The translations under genes and the position numbers were made by a program. The notes under the pieces were generated by a model. The model had not been told where the DNA came from. It saw only the letters and a program-made list of their open reading frames with translations, and made no database searches. DNA of 64,000 bases from Chryseobacterium soldanellicola (lineage in GTDB: Bacteria > Bacteroidota > Bacteroidia > Flavobacteriales > Weeksellaceae), in NCBI RefSeq assembly GCF_900100115.1, contig NZ_FNKL01000004.1, positions 930,001-994,000 on the forward strand, read 5' to 3'. Of this stretch, positions 1 through 8,445 are shown piece after piece (positions within the stretch are counted from its first letter, which is position 1; every line of letters begins with the position of its first letter).

Positions 1-477
1 GTTCATTAATTTGGCAAAAACCTGTCCTTCAGTAGTCGTTAAATCTCTTAATTGCTTTTCATATTGGTCTGCCAGCATATTTTGCCTGTCCTTAACATAT
101 TTCCTTTTGGCTTTGCTGTCAAGATCCGTCATTTCTTTCTGAATGTCTCTGTATTGCTGTAAAGCGGTTAAAAATAACGGATAAACCCTATATAATTTTT
201 TATTTAGAAAATAATAATAATTCCGGTCTAACTGATTGTTGAATTTAGGTTTGTTTAGTAATACCAACTCATCCATCACAACGACTGTTTCCCCGTTTAT
301 TTCATAGATTCTGGCTTTCTGTCTTTCGTCGTAATAATATTTATTTCCAAATTCATCTACTTTTAGTAGCTCTGCAGGATATTGGCTTAAGGGTTTTGCA
401 ATCACAGAATCCTTTTGCGCAAAAACGCAGACACCAAAAAAGAGGAGAAAAAGGCAGACAATCTTACTAAAATTCAT
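1..477 (-). CDS. DUF4294 family secreted protein (C-terminus cut by window edge)
   Basis: The reverse-strand frame starts with ATG at 477 and stays open to base 1, giving 159 residues with no stop, so the 3' end lies outside. Residues 1-21 form a signal peptide (KIVCLFLLFFGVCVFAQ). The following segment, rich in Tyr and Lys with NKPKFNNQLDRNYYYFLNKK, resembles the DUF4294 family of Bacteroidota, whose function is unknown. The start lies 51 bases from the divergent metallopeptidase gene, so the two promoters share this short spacer. Family assignment is from memory of the sequence pattern; function cannot be stated. Confidence 0.75.
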   Translation of the reverse strand, partial: MNFSKIVCLFLLFFGVCVFAQKDSVIAKPLSQYPAELLKVDEFGNKYYYDERQKARIYEINGETVVVMDELVLLNKPKFNNQLDRNYYYFLNKKLYRVYPLFLTALQQYRDIQKEMTDLDSKAKRKYVKDRQNMLADQYEKQLRDLTTTEGQVFAKLMN

Positions 478-528
478 TATTTTTACGCGTATTACAGTAA
501 AAATTAAACGCAAAAATCATTCCTTTTT

Positions 529-1605
529 ATGAAATTTGAGAAGAAATCTTTAAAATTTTTGGAAAAATATTTAAACACTTCATCACCAACAGGTTACGAA
601 CACAAAGGTCAGGAAGTCTGGATGGACTATATCAGACCTTATGTTGATAAAATTGAAGTAGATCATTATGGAACTTGCTATGGTATAATCAATCCCGATG
701 CCGAATTTAAAGTAGTGATTGAAGCTCATGCCGATGAAATTTCGTGGTACGTTAATTATATTACAGACGATGGATTGATCTACGTTATCAGAAATGGAGG
801 CTCAGATCAGACGATCGCGCCGTCAAAAGTCGTTCATATTCATGGGGAAAAAGGTATTGTGAAAGGTGTATTCGGATGGCCCGCCATTCATACAAGAGGT
901 GCGAATCAAAACGAACCCATTCCAAAAATCGAAAATATCTTCATCGATTGCGGGGCAACGACAAAAAAAGAAGTTGAAGAAATGGGAATTTATGTAGGTT
1001 GCATGATCACTTATCCTGATGAATTCTTTGAATTGAATGACCGCTATTTCGTTTGCAGAGCTTTAGACAACAGAATCGGCGGCTTTATGATCGCGGAAGT
1101 CGCAAGACTTTTAAAGGAGAGCAAAAAGACGATTCCGTTTGGTTTATATATCACCAATTCCGTTCAGGAAGAGGTTGGTTTGTACGGAGCCGATATGATT
1201 GCAGATACGATCAAGCCAAACATCGCAATTGTAACAGACGTTACCCACGACACGACAACTCCAATGATCGAAAAGAAAAAAGAAGGCGACCAAAAATGTG
1301 GCGACGGGCCGGTAGTTTTCTTTGCGCCAAGCATTCATCATGTGATCAGAGAATTAATCATTGATACTGCAAAAAACAATAAAATTCCTTTCCAAAGAGC
1401 AGCGGCAAGCAGAGCAACAGGCACAGATACAGATGCTTTCGCCCACTCCAACGGCGGTGTTCCAAGTGCTTTAATTTCCTTACCTTTGCGCTATATGCAC
1501 ACAACGGTAGAAATGGTTTCTAAAGAAGATGTAGGAAATGTAATTAAGCTGATCTATGAAACTCTTTTGAAAATTCAGCCGGAAATGAAATTGAAATATC
1601 ATTAA
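529..1605 (+). CDS. M42 family metallopeptidase
   Basis: A cytosolic aminopeptidase/deblocking-type enzyme of the M42 family (FrvX-like, dinuclear metal). The metal ligands are visible: H67 and D69 in EAHADE, D180 in RALDNR, E214/E215 in QEEVG, D237 in VTDVTH, and the late His in RYMHTTVE. Length of 358 residues is normal for the family and there is no signal peptide. It lies 84 bases upstream of rpe on the same strand, but a strong inverted repeat separates them, so co-transcription is uncertain. Substrate range (peptide versus polysaccharide, as older endoglucanase labels claim) cannot be read from sequence; peptidase is the better call. Confidence 0.9.
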   Translation: MKFEKKSLKFLEKYLNTSSPTGYEHKGQEVWMDYIRPYVDKIEVDHYGTCYGIINPDAEFKVVIEAHADEISWYVNYITDDGLIYVIRNGGSDQTIAPSKVVHIHGEKGIVKGVFGWPAIHTRGANQNEPIPKIENIFIDCGATTKKEVEEMGIYVGCMITYPDEFFELNDRYFVCRALDNRIGGFMIAEVARLLKESKKTIPFGLYITNSVQEEVGLYGADMIADTIKPNIAIVTDVTHDTTTPMIEKKKEGDQKCGDGPVVFFAPSIHHVIRELIIDTAKNNKIPFQRAAASRATGTDTDAFAHSNGGVPSALISLPLRYMHTTVEMVSKEDVGNVIKLIYETLLKIQPEMKLKYH

Positions 1606-1608
1606 GAA

Positions 1609-1668
1609 AGAAGTTAGAAATTAGATTCTAGAAGTTAGTTTTAATCTAACCTCTAATTTCTAACTTCT
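1609..1668. repeat. Intergenic inverted repeat with 17-bp perfect arms
   Basis: AGAAGTTAGAAATTAGA at 1609-1625 is exactly reverse-complemented at 1652-1668, with a 26-base spacer. It fills the gap between the metallopeptidase gene and rpe. There is no T-tract right after it, so it is more like an extragenic palindrome than a classical terminator. Confidence 0.8.
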
Positions 1669-1689
1669 AAAATCTAAATATAAGTAAAA

Positions 1690-2340
1690 ATGAAAACGAA
1701 GCTTATTGCTCCTTCCCTTTTATCTGCAGACTTTGGGAATCTGCAAAGAGACATTGAAATGTTAAACAACTCTCAGGCTGACTGGTTCCATGTGGATGTG
1801 ATGGACGGGAGATTTGTACCCAACATTTCATTCGGTTTTCCGGTAATGAAAACTGTTCAGCAGCACGCCAAAAAGTTTGTTGATGTGCATTTGATGATCG
1901 TTGAGCCCGAAAAATATGTTGAAGAATTCATCAATCACGGGGCAGATCTGGTTTCTGTACATTATGAAGCCTGCACTCATCTTCACAGAACGATTCATCA
2001 TATCCAGAGCTTAGGGGCAAAGGCAGGGGTTGTTTTAAATCCTTCCACACCGGTTTTAATGCTGGAAGATATCATTGCTGATGTAGATTTGGTACTGTTA
2101 ATGAGCGTAAACCCAGGTTTTGGAGGCCAAAAATTCATTGAAAATACCTATAAAAAAATCGCTGAAACAAAAGATTTAATTTTAAGCAATAACTCTACCG
2201 CTTTAATTCAAATTGACGGTGGTGTAAACCTTGACAATGCTGCAAAGCTTTTCGAAGCCGGAGCAGACGTTCTTGTTGCAGGAAATGCTGTTTTCTCGGC
2301 AGAAAGCCCTGAAAGAACAATTGAGCTTTTGAAAATTTAA
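1690..2340 (+). CDS. rpe: Ribulose-phosphate 3-epimerase
   Basis: Interconverts D-ribulose 5-phosphate and D-xylulose 5-phosphate in the pentose phosphate pathway, in the cytosol. The 216-residue TIM barrel shows the family signatures: IAPSLLSADFGNL at the N-terminus, HVDVMDGRFVPNISFG with the catalytic Asp and metal-binding His/Asp, VHLMIVEP, MSVNPGFGGQKF with its phosphate-loop character, and IQIDGGV plus VAGNAVF at the C-terminus. Length is typical. A hairpin terminator follows at 2363-2389. Confidence 0.97.
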   Translation: MKTKLIAPSLLSADFGNLQRDIEMLNNSQADWFHVDVMDGRFVPNISFGFPVMKTVQQHAKKFVDVHLMIVEPEKYVEEFINHGADLVSVHYEACTHLHRTIHHIQSLGAKAGVVLNPSTPVLMLEDIIADVDLVLLMSVNPGFGGQKFIENTYKKIAETKDLILSNNSTALIQIDGGVNLDNAAKLFEAGADVLVAGNAVFSAESPERTIELLKI

Positions 2341-2362
2341 TTTCAAATCTATTTAAATAAAT

Positions 2363-2389
2363 AAAAGGCAGCCAAATTGGTTGCCTTTT
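2363..2389 (+). terminator. Terminator of rpe
   Basis: Hairpin with AAAAGGCAgCCA pairing to TGGtTGCCTTTT, beginning 22 bases after the rpe stop and ending in a T-rich run. Confidence 0.8.
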
Positions 2390-2399
2390 CTCATTGAGA

Positions 2400-2439
2400 A
2401 ATTTGAGCTTCGATGGTTATTAGTTTCTGTCCTGAGGAC
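2400..2439 (+). other. Conserved intergenic motif with hairpin, copy 1
   Basis: AATTTGAG, five variable bases, then ATGGTTATTAGTTT (2400-2426), followed two bases later by the small hairpin GTCC-TGA-GGAC. The 27-base core matches a second copy at 5723-5749 in 24 of 27 positions, also followed by a hairpin. Function unknown; a small RNA or leader-like element is one possibility. Confidence 0.45.
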
Positions 2440-2558
2440 TTTGCATTAAACTTTATATTTTTAATGCGCTGTAAAGATGCAAATAAATTATATACAAAGC
2501 ATCCGTAAAAACACTGAATTTTATTTTAAGTATTTCTACTTACTATTAAAATTATTCA

Positions 2559-3050
2559 TTATTCAATTTTATTCCAGATGCAGGCGCAAACGGCTGATAT
2601 TATTGTTATTAAAGAAAAAACGGTTCTGATATTGTTAAGAAAATTCCATTTGCTTTCGAAAGCTTCACGCATTTTCCTGATATTTTCTGTTGTTGAATTA
2701 ACAATATCAAATTGATCCAATTGATCATTTAACGGAACATTTCCAAACATTGTTACCCCAAAAACCCCGATCAGATAAGCAATTGATGCCAAAAGAAGAA
2801 AAACAAAAACCGGGCCTTGTGACCGAAAAAGAAAGGCGGAAACAGGAAGCAGAATTGCTGTTCCCATAAAGCTTATAAAAAAGACCGGATTAAGGATTTC
2901 CCGGTTAATTGACTGCATGGATTTCAGATATTCAACATCGGATAATTTTCCTAACCCTAAAACCACAGAACAGGAATAAGCATAAAAAAGTCCGGCTATC
3001 AAAGCAGTTAACGTAGCCGTGATGATTAAAATAATTGTCGTCATTTTCAT
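2559..3050 (-). CDS. DUF1772 family integral membrane protein
   Basis: A 163-residue protein with four hydrophobic segments at roughly residues 5-25, 54-72, 80-100 and 140-158. The helix 1 motif GLFYAYSCSVVLGL, the internal SINREILNP, the P-rich FGNVPLNDQLD loop and the late WNFLNNIRTVFSL match the DUF1772 (anthrone-oxygenase-like) family. Its biochemical role in bacteria is not established. It stands alone between rpe (convergent) and the divergent fucosidase gene. Confidence 0.75.
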   Translation of the reverse strand: MKMTTIILIITATLTALIAGLFYAYSCSVVLGLGKLSDVEYLKSMQSINREILNPVFFISFMGTAILLPVSAFLFRSQGPVFVFLLLASIAYLIGVFGVTMFGNVPLNDQLDQFDIVNSTTENIRKMREAFESKWNFLNNIRTVFSLITIISAVCACIWNKIE

Positions 3051-3235
3051 CTATTTTATCTTTATGATTTAAATACTATTGAAAAATAAAAATAATACAT
3101 TAAAAGAATAATAATACCGAATATATTTAATTAGTGAAATGAATATTTGATTTATTTTCATCATCATTGAATTATTATTGATGAAAACAAGGTTTTACAG
3201 CTCGCATTGATTATTTTAGCGGCCAAACAATAAAA

Positions 3236-5071
3236 ATGAAAGGAAAAATTGTTGCAGCCTCTTTTATAAGCTTACTATTTACTTCAAATATAAAAGCACA
3301 AAACAGCCCCGATGATAAAAAAATGGAATGGTTTCATGATGCTAAACTGGGAATCTTTATTCACTGGGGAATTTATTCTGTTGACGGAATCCCGGAATCA
3401 TGGTCTTTTTTTAATAATTATATCAATCATGAAAGGTATATGAAGCAGCTGAATGGCTTTTCCGCTTCAAAATATCAACCGGGCGAATGGGTAAAGCTCA
3501 TCAAAGATTCAGGAGCCAAATATGCAGTCATTACTTCAAAACATCACGACGGCGTTGCTCTTTGGAATTCAAAAGCGGAAAAAGCAACAACAATTCCTAA
3601 AAATTCTTTAGCTAAAAAAGATGTTCTTACCCCTTTTGTTTCCGAGCTTAAAAAAGCGGGATTAAAAACCGGTATCTACTACTCTCTTCCCGACTGGAGC
3701 CATCCTTATTATGACATCAATACCAGGGTAAAAAAGCGGTATGAAATTAAAGATGATCCTAAACGCTGGCAAAGTTTTGTAACCTATTATCAATCTCAAT
3801 TAAATGAAATCTCAACGCAATATCAACCCGATCTTTTATGGTTTGACGGAGATTGGGAACATTCTTCGGAAGAATGGCAGGCACCGAAAACATTAGAAAA
3901 TTTAAGAAAATACAACCCGGATATCATTATTAATTCAAGATTAAATGATCACGGGGATTATGAAACTCCGGAGCAGGGAATTCCGGTTATAAATCCGGAT
4001 AATAAATATTGGGAATTATGCTACACGATAAACGATGCCTGGGGATATCAGCCTTATGACCGAAATTATAAAACTCCGAATATGATTATCAGAACCCTGG
4101 TTGACGTCATCAATATGGGTGGCAATTTACTGCTGGATATTGGGCCGAAATCTGATGGAACAATTCCCCAGGAACAAGTTGAAATTTTAAAAAGCCTCGC
4201 AAGGTGGACTTCAAAATATCCTGATGCCATCTACGGAACAAGCACAGGTTTACCTTTTGAAAATTATAAAGGAAAATCTTCGATTTCTAAAGACGGTAAA
4301 AAATTATTTCTTTTTTTAGAAGAAGCAAAAGATTTCACAAAAATTTATGGATTAGGTTATCCGCCAAAATCAGCAAAAATCATCGGAGATAATATTGGAA
4401 AAGTCAATTTCAAAGAAGATAATTCCGGAAATTTGACTTTAAATTTTTTAAATGTTAATTTCGATCAGGATGTTACTGTTGTTGAGCTTGATTTTAATGA
4501 AAAAGTAAGCACAAAAGCCATTAACAAAGAAAAATATTCCTTATCTCAAGTTCTTGAAAACAAAAGTACAAAATCTGCGGTCTATGAAATTGCCGATCAA
4601 TTGCATGAAGGAAATAATATTTTTGTAAATTCAGGATTGACAGGCGATGGTTTGGATATGAAAATCGCTGAAACACCGAAAACAAACCCCGAAACCCTAA
4701 ACTGGATCAGTAAAAATGCAGATGCGCTTTTTGAGACAGAAAAAGGTCTGCCAAATGGCCATTTCTCAGGAATGAGCGTGATTTCGAAGGATAAACAAAC
4801 AATTTATCTTTTTGTGGAAGGTACACCAACCGGTCCCGTTGCTTTAAAAGGAATTAAAAATGAAATTGCCAGAATCCGTATTGTCGGAGATGGTTCTCTT
4901 CTCAGTCATAAAGTTTATAATAAATTATATTGGAGCTCTACGCCCGGAATTATTTATATTGATGTTCCAGCAGAAAGGCTCGACAAAAATATGACCGTAA
5001 TTGCTGTTTTGCTGGATAAACCTCTTGAATTACAAAGAAAAAAAGTTGGCACCATTGAAAACAATCTATAA
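3236..5071 (+). CDS. Secreted alpha-L-fucosidase, GH29
   Basis: Hydrolyses alpha-L-fucosides outside the cytoplasm; a signal peptide (residues 1-21, ending NIKAQ) precedes the catalytic domain. GH29 hallmarks are WFHDAKLGIFIHWGIYS near residues 32-48, KYAVITSKHHDGVALW, and LLWFDGDW with the predicted nucleophile D204. The catalytic barrel ends around residue 330 and is followed by beta-rich C-terminal modules, giving 611 residues. It is isolated, with the DUF1772 gene divergent and ndk convergent, and does not belong to the large locus further right. The acid/base residue is not conserved in GH29 and is not assigned. The natural substrate is unknown. Confidence 0.93.
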   Translation: MKGKIVAASFISLLFTSNIKAQNSPDDKKMEWFHDAKLGIFIHWGIYSVDGIPESWSFFNNYINHERYMKQLNGFSASKYQPGEWVKLIKDSGAKYAVITSKHHDGVALWNSKAEKATTIPKNSLAKKDVLTPFVSELKKAGLKTGIYYSLPDWSHPYYDINTRVKKRYEIKDDPKRWQSFVTYYQSQLNEISTQYQPDLLWFDGDWEHSSEEWQAPKTLENLRKYNPDIIINSRLNDHGDYETPEQGIPVINPDNKYWELCYTINDAWGYQPYDRNYKTPNMIIRTLVDVINMGGNLLLDIGPKSDGTIPQEQVEILKSLARWTSKYPDAIYGTSTGLPFENYKGKSSISKDGKKLFLFLEEAKDFTKIYGLGYPPKSAKIIGDNIGKVNFKEDNSGNLTLNFLNVNFDQDVTVVELDFNEKVSTKAINKEKYSLSQVLENKSTKSAVYEIADQLHEGNNIFVNSGLTGDGLDMKIAETPKTNPETLNWISKNADALFETEKGLPNGHFSGMSVISKDKQTIYLFVEGTPTGPVALKGIKNEIARIRIVGDGSLLSHKVYNKLYWSSTPGIIYIDVPAERLDKNMTVIAVLLDKPLELQRKKVGTIENNL

Positions 5072-5109
5072 ACCAGACAAATAACAGGACAGTATGGCAC
5101 ATAAAAAGC

Positions 5110-5141
5110 AAAAATCCGGAAAATTTTCCGGATTTTTTTAT
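5110..5141. terminator. Bidirectional terminator between fucosidase and ndk
   Basis: Perfect palindrome with AAAAATCCGGAAAA at 5110-5123 mirrored at 5124-5137 and T runs on both strands, lying between two convergent genes. Confidence 0.9.
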
Positions 5142-5156
5142 TTTGATAAATTTTAA

Positions 5157-5573
5157 TTAAAAAATTTCTCTGCCTGAAAAATGAAATTGAGCTTCGATAA
5201 GAGCATTCTCATCAGAATCAGAACCGTGAACTGCATTCTCTCCGATGCTTCTTGCAAACATCTTTCTGATTGTTCCTTCAGCAGCTTCAGCCGGGTTTGT
5301 AGCTCCGATCAAAGTTCTGAAATCTTCAACGGCATTGTCTTTTTCAAGAACAGCAGCAACGATTGGCCCTGAGCTCATGAAATCAACTAATTCCCCATAG
5401 AAAGGTCTTTCAGCGTGTACTTCATAGAATTTTTTTGCATCAGCTACAGTAAGTTGAGTTAATTTTAAAGCTTTGATCTTAAATCCTCCTTCTGAAATCT
5501 TACCTAATATAGCACCGATATGTCCGTCAGCAACAGCATCAGGCTTAATCATAGTGAATGTAATGTTAGACAT
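5157..5573 (-). CDS. ndk: Nucleoside diphosphate kinase
   Basis: Transfers the gamma-phosphate of ATP to nucleoside diphosphates through a phosphohistidine. The 138-residue protein starts ITFTMIKPDAV and carries the active-site signature NAVHGSDS with its catalytic His, plus the family-typical HAERPFYGELVDFMSSGP and RTLIGATNPAEA. Length is normal. It is a monocistronic gene between the shared terminator and a non-coding region that holds a separate plus-strand hairpin. Confidence 0.98.
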   Translation of the reverse strand: MSNITFTMIKPDAVADGHIGAILGKISEGGFKIKALKLTQLTVADAKKFYEVHAERPFYGELVDFMSSGPIVAAVLEKDNAVEDFRTLIGATNPAEAAEGTIRKMFARSIGENAVHGSDSDENALIEAQFHFSGREIF

Positions 5574-5886
5574 AAATGTATATTTTTTTAATGGCGCAAA
5601 ATTACAAAAAATATATTTGATTTTAATTTAATTTTTTTTTAACATAAAAATAACTTTTATTAAGAAATTATGAACCAAACTTTGGCACAGTAATTGTTTA
5701 TTCTATTGCGATTCTCATGTTTAATTTGAGTTTTCATGGTTATTAGTTTTTACCCAGCTTCGGCTGGGTTTTTTATTGATCGATGTTTCCCGAATTCTGT
5801 TCCTAATTCGAACATTATTAAATAGTTAAACTCCTGTTTAATTATTTTAAACAAGATATATTGCGGTTTGTTAATATAAAATTGAA
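5574..5886 (+). other. Non-coding region with conserved motif copy 2 and hairpin
   Basis: No convincing gene. It carries the second copy of the AATTTGAG-N5-ATGGTTATTAGTTT element (5723-5749), then two bases later a strong hairpin ACCCAGC-TTCG-GCTGGGT (5752-5769) with a T run on the plus strand. Both flanking genes read on the minus strand, so this plus-strand terminator would end an unannotated transcript. Confidence 0.5.
5752..5776 (+). terminator. Orphan plus-strand rho-independent terminator
   Basis: Seven-pair GC-rich stem closed by a stable TTCG tetraloop and followed by seven T residues. No plus-strand gene lies upstream, which points to a small RNA. Confidence 0.7.
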
Positions 5887-6813
5887 TTATATTTTAGACA
5901 ATTCTTCGGCTTCTTCCATCAGCTTTATATAAGTAGAATATCTGGAATGTTGAATTTCGCCGGTCTCTAAAGAATCAAGAACGGCACATTTAGGCTCGTT
6001 GATGTGAAGACAATTATGAAACTTGCACTCTTTTCTCTTTCTGAAAATCTCCGGAAAATAATGCTGTACTTCTTCTTTTTGAATATCAATCATGGCAAAT
6101 TCACGAACTCCGGGAGTATCGATTACATTTCCTCCAAAATCCCAGAAATGCATCTGAGCGAATGTTGTTGTATGCTTTCCTTTTAAATGGGTATCTGAAA
6201 TTTCAGAAGTTTTTAAGTTTAAGCCCGGCTGTAAAGCATTTACCAAAGTAGATTTTCCACATCCGGAATGCCCGAAAAATACGGAAGTTTTATCTTTAAG
6301 GATTTCCTGTAAATCTTCTAAATTAAGTTTTGAATATGATGAAATTTCCAGGCTATTATACCCGATTTCCTGATAAAGAAATTCAATATCTTTTACAAGT
6401 TCTATTTCTTCATCATGCAAAACATCCATCTTATTGAATAATATTAATGGTTCAATATTGTAAGCTTCACAACACGCCAAAAACCGGTCGAGGAAGCCAA
6501 GTGACGTTTCAGGATGTTTGAGGGTAAAAATAAAGCATGCCAGATCAATATTAGATGCAATGATGTGTGCTTCTTTCGAAAGGTTGACGGATTTTCTGAT
6601 CAGGTAATTTCTACGCGGATCGATTTTTGTGATCCATGCAATATCATCCTGTTCCAGTTGAAATTCCACAAAATCCCCTACAGCAAGCGGATTGGTAAGC
6701 CTGGTTTTAATTAATTTAAATTTTCCCCTGATCCTGGCCTCAAAAATCCTTCCGGTTTCTGTTTCCAAAACCTGATACCAACTTCCTGTAGATTTAATGA
6801 TTTTCCCTTTCAT
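5887..6813 (-). CDS. rsgA: Ribosome small subunit-dependent GTPase A
   Basis: A circularly permuted GTPase that checks late maturation of the 30S subunit. The order of motifs proves the permutation: an N-terminal OB fold (MKGKIIKSTGSWYQV), then G4 (LFNKMD), then G1 (FFGHSGCGKST), then G3 (DTPGVREF), then a C-terminal zinc knuckle CKFHNCLHINEPKC. Length of 308 residues is standard. It follows the DAHP synthase gene on the same strand across a 141-base gap that contains a perfect inverted repeat, so separate transcription is likely. Confidence 0.97.
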   Translation of the reverse strand: MKGKIIKSTGSWYQVLETETGRIFEARIRGKFKLIKTRLTNPLAVGDFVEFQLEQDDIAWITKIDPRRNYLIRKSVNLSKEAHIIASNIDLACFIFTLKHPETSLGFLDRFLACCEAYNIEPLILFNKMDVLHDEEIELVKDIEFLYQEIGYNSLEISSYSKLNLEDLQEILKDKTSVFFGHSGCGKSTLVNALQPGLNLKTSEISDTHLKGKHTTTFAQMHFWDFGGNVIDTPGVREFAMIDIQKEEVQHYFPEIFRKRKECKFHNCLHINEPKCAVLDSLETGEIQHSRYSTYIKLMEEAEELSKI

Positions 6814-6859
6814 ATATTAAGATGGTGCAAATATAAGCAATTAGGATTAGGTTTGAGTG

Positions 6860-6941
6860 TTTTAGGGTTTGAGAGTTTGAGAGTTTAGAATAGCGGATTT
6901 TATATTACGCGAATAAACTCTCAAACTCTCAAACCCTAAAA
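6860..6941. repeat. Perfect 28-bp inverted repeat
   Basis: Arms at 6860-6887 and 6914-6941 are exact reverse complements built from GTTTGAGA/TCTCAAAC units, with a 26-base spacer. It lies 13 bases beyond the DAHP synthase stop and could serve as its transcript end, although no T-tract follows on the minus strand beyond the arm itself. The internal GAGTTTGA repetition suggests an extragenic repeat family. Confidence 0.85.
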
Positions 6942-6954
6942 CTTTACAACTCAA

Positions 6955-8034
6955 TTACCTGTCAATCATAATGCTATTCTGCACTTCAATAGATTCTTCA
7001 TGGATCGCTTTGAAAACTTTCTCAATAAAATCCTGAGACAATCCCGTTTCTTTGGCTTTTTGAATCGCATATTCCGTGATCACTCTCCAACGTTCAGGCT
7101 GGAAAATCGCGATGTCATTCTCTTTTTTAAGCTTACCGATTTTCTCAGAAATTTTCATTCTTTGAGAAAGAAGCTCGATCAATTGGAAATCCAGATCAGA
7201 AATTAAAGTTCTGTGTCTTCCCATTTCGCCCTCAAAGCCGGCTAAGCCTGTATTTCTTACTTTTAAATTGCTTATTAATTCAGCCAGAACTTCAGGTGTA
7301 ATTTGCTGTGCCGCATCACTCCATGCTTCATCGGGATTACTATGCGTTTCGATGATAGCTCCCTGATAACCAACGTTTAGAGCCTCCTGAGTAATATCGG
7401 CCAAACCGATTCTGTTTCCGCAGATGTGGGAAGGATCGATCAGCATCGGAATATTCGGGAACTGACTTTTAAAATCCAAAGCGATCTGCCAGTTCGGGTT
7501 GTTTCTGTATTTCGTTTTTTGGTATGTTGAAAAACCTCTGTGAATTACACCTAAATTTTTAATATCCTGTCCTACAAGCCTTTCCAGAGCGCCAATCCAT
7601 AAAGATAAGTCCGGATTTACAGGATTTTTTACAAAAACAGGCTTATTTGTTCCTTTTAAAGCAACTGCAATTTCCTGAACTGTAAAAGGATTTACCGTAG
7701 AACGCGCGCCGATCCAGAGAATATCAACGTCAGCTTCCAAAGCCGCAAAAACGTGGTGGGCATTGGCAACTTCTGTCGCAGTTTTGAAGCCGTATTCTTC
7801 TTTTACTTTCTTTAGCCAGTTTAAACCGATAACGCCTACGCCTTCAAATCCGTTGGGTTTTGTACGGGGCTTCCAGATTCCTGCACGAAAAATCGGAACC
7901 TGTGCGTTTGTTTCTCTGATTCTTCTTGCGGTTTCCAACATTTGGGCTTCACTTTCCGCGCTGCATGGTCCTGCGATCATCAATGGTTGAGAAAACTCAT
8001 TGATCCAATCGTTGTTCAGGTCTTTTAAATTCAT
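6955..8034 (-). CDS. Bifunctional DAHP synthase / chorismate mutase
   Basis: Fused aromatic amino acid enzyme of 359 residues. Residues about 1-260 are a type I-beta (KDPG aldolase-like) 3-deoxy-7-phosphoheptulonate synthase with PLMIAGPCSAES, IFRAGIWKPRT, DILWIGARS, VFVKNPVNPD, IHRGFS, IDPSHICGNR and GAIIETHSNPDEAWSDAAQQ. Residues about 265-355 form an AroQ-type chorismate mutase (GEMGRHRTLISDLDFQLIEL, RMKISEKIGKLK, EESIEVQN). This domain order is common in Bacteroidota and couples the first and a branch step of aromatic synthesis, which usually allows feedback by prephenate or chorismate. That control is known for relatives, not shown here. Confidence 0.95.
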   Translation of the reverse strand: MNLKDLNNDWINEFSQPLMIAGPCSAESEAQMLETARRIRETNAQVPIFRAGIWKPRTKPNGFEGVGVIGLNWLKKVKEEYGFKTATEVANAHHVFAALEADVDILWIGARSTVNPFTVQEIAVALKGTNKPVFVKNPVNPDLSLWIGALERLVGQDIKNLGVIHRGFSTYQKTKYRNNPNWQIALDFKSQFPNIPMLIDPSHICGNRIGLADITQEALNVGYQGAIIETHSNPDEAWSDAAQQITPEVLAELISNLKVRNTGLAGFEGEMGRHRTLISDLDFQLIELLSQRMKISEKIGKLKKENDIAIFQPERWRVITEYAIQKAKETGLSQDFIEKVFKAIHEESIEVQNSIMIDR

Positions 8035-8445
8035 ATTGTTAATTTATTATATTCTTATTAAAAAAATTTACACCAATAGTTATTTGATTATAAAATTACT
8101 TTATAATTCCTTTCAAAAAAATGCCGTTAAAAAAATTTAGTGGGAGTAGGAATTTTGAATAGAAAATCAATTATTCCAATATTTTTTGAGAAAGAAATTT
8201 AGCTAGCAGTACCAATAAAATCGATAATACTTTCTGAAATTTCTAAAATAGCTAAATGAAAAGCCAAAATAACCGCTAAAATAATTAGCAGCTACAAAAC
8301 CAAAATGGTTTTCAAGATTCGATTTATGTGAGATAAATTGTTGCACTTGTTTACTGTGAATCGTTTATTTCTAGCTTTTCAAATAATAATTTGTTTTTGT
8401 TGAAAAATTAATTTCCACAAAAATCTTTGACAAATATATAAAAAA
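8035..8445. other. AT-rich intergenic region
   Basis: About 410 bases between the DAHP synthase start and the end of dnaX. No open frame with coding character, no RNA gene recognised; only a weak hairpin AAAACC-AAAA-TGGTTTT-like near 8298-8315. Confidence 0.5.

Noticed and set aside
1144..1341. Minus-strand open frame inside the M42 peptidase gene
   Set aside because: Fully within a clear gene and without recognisable protein features.
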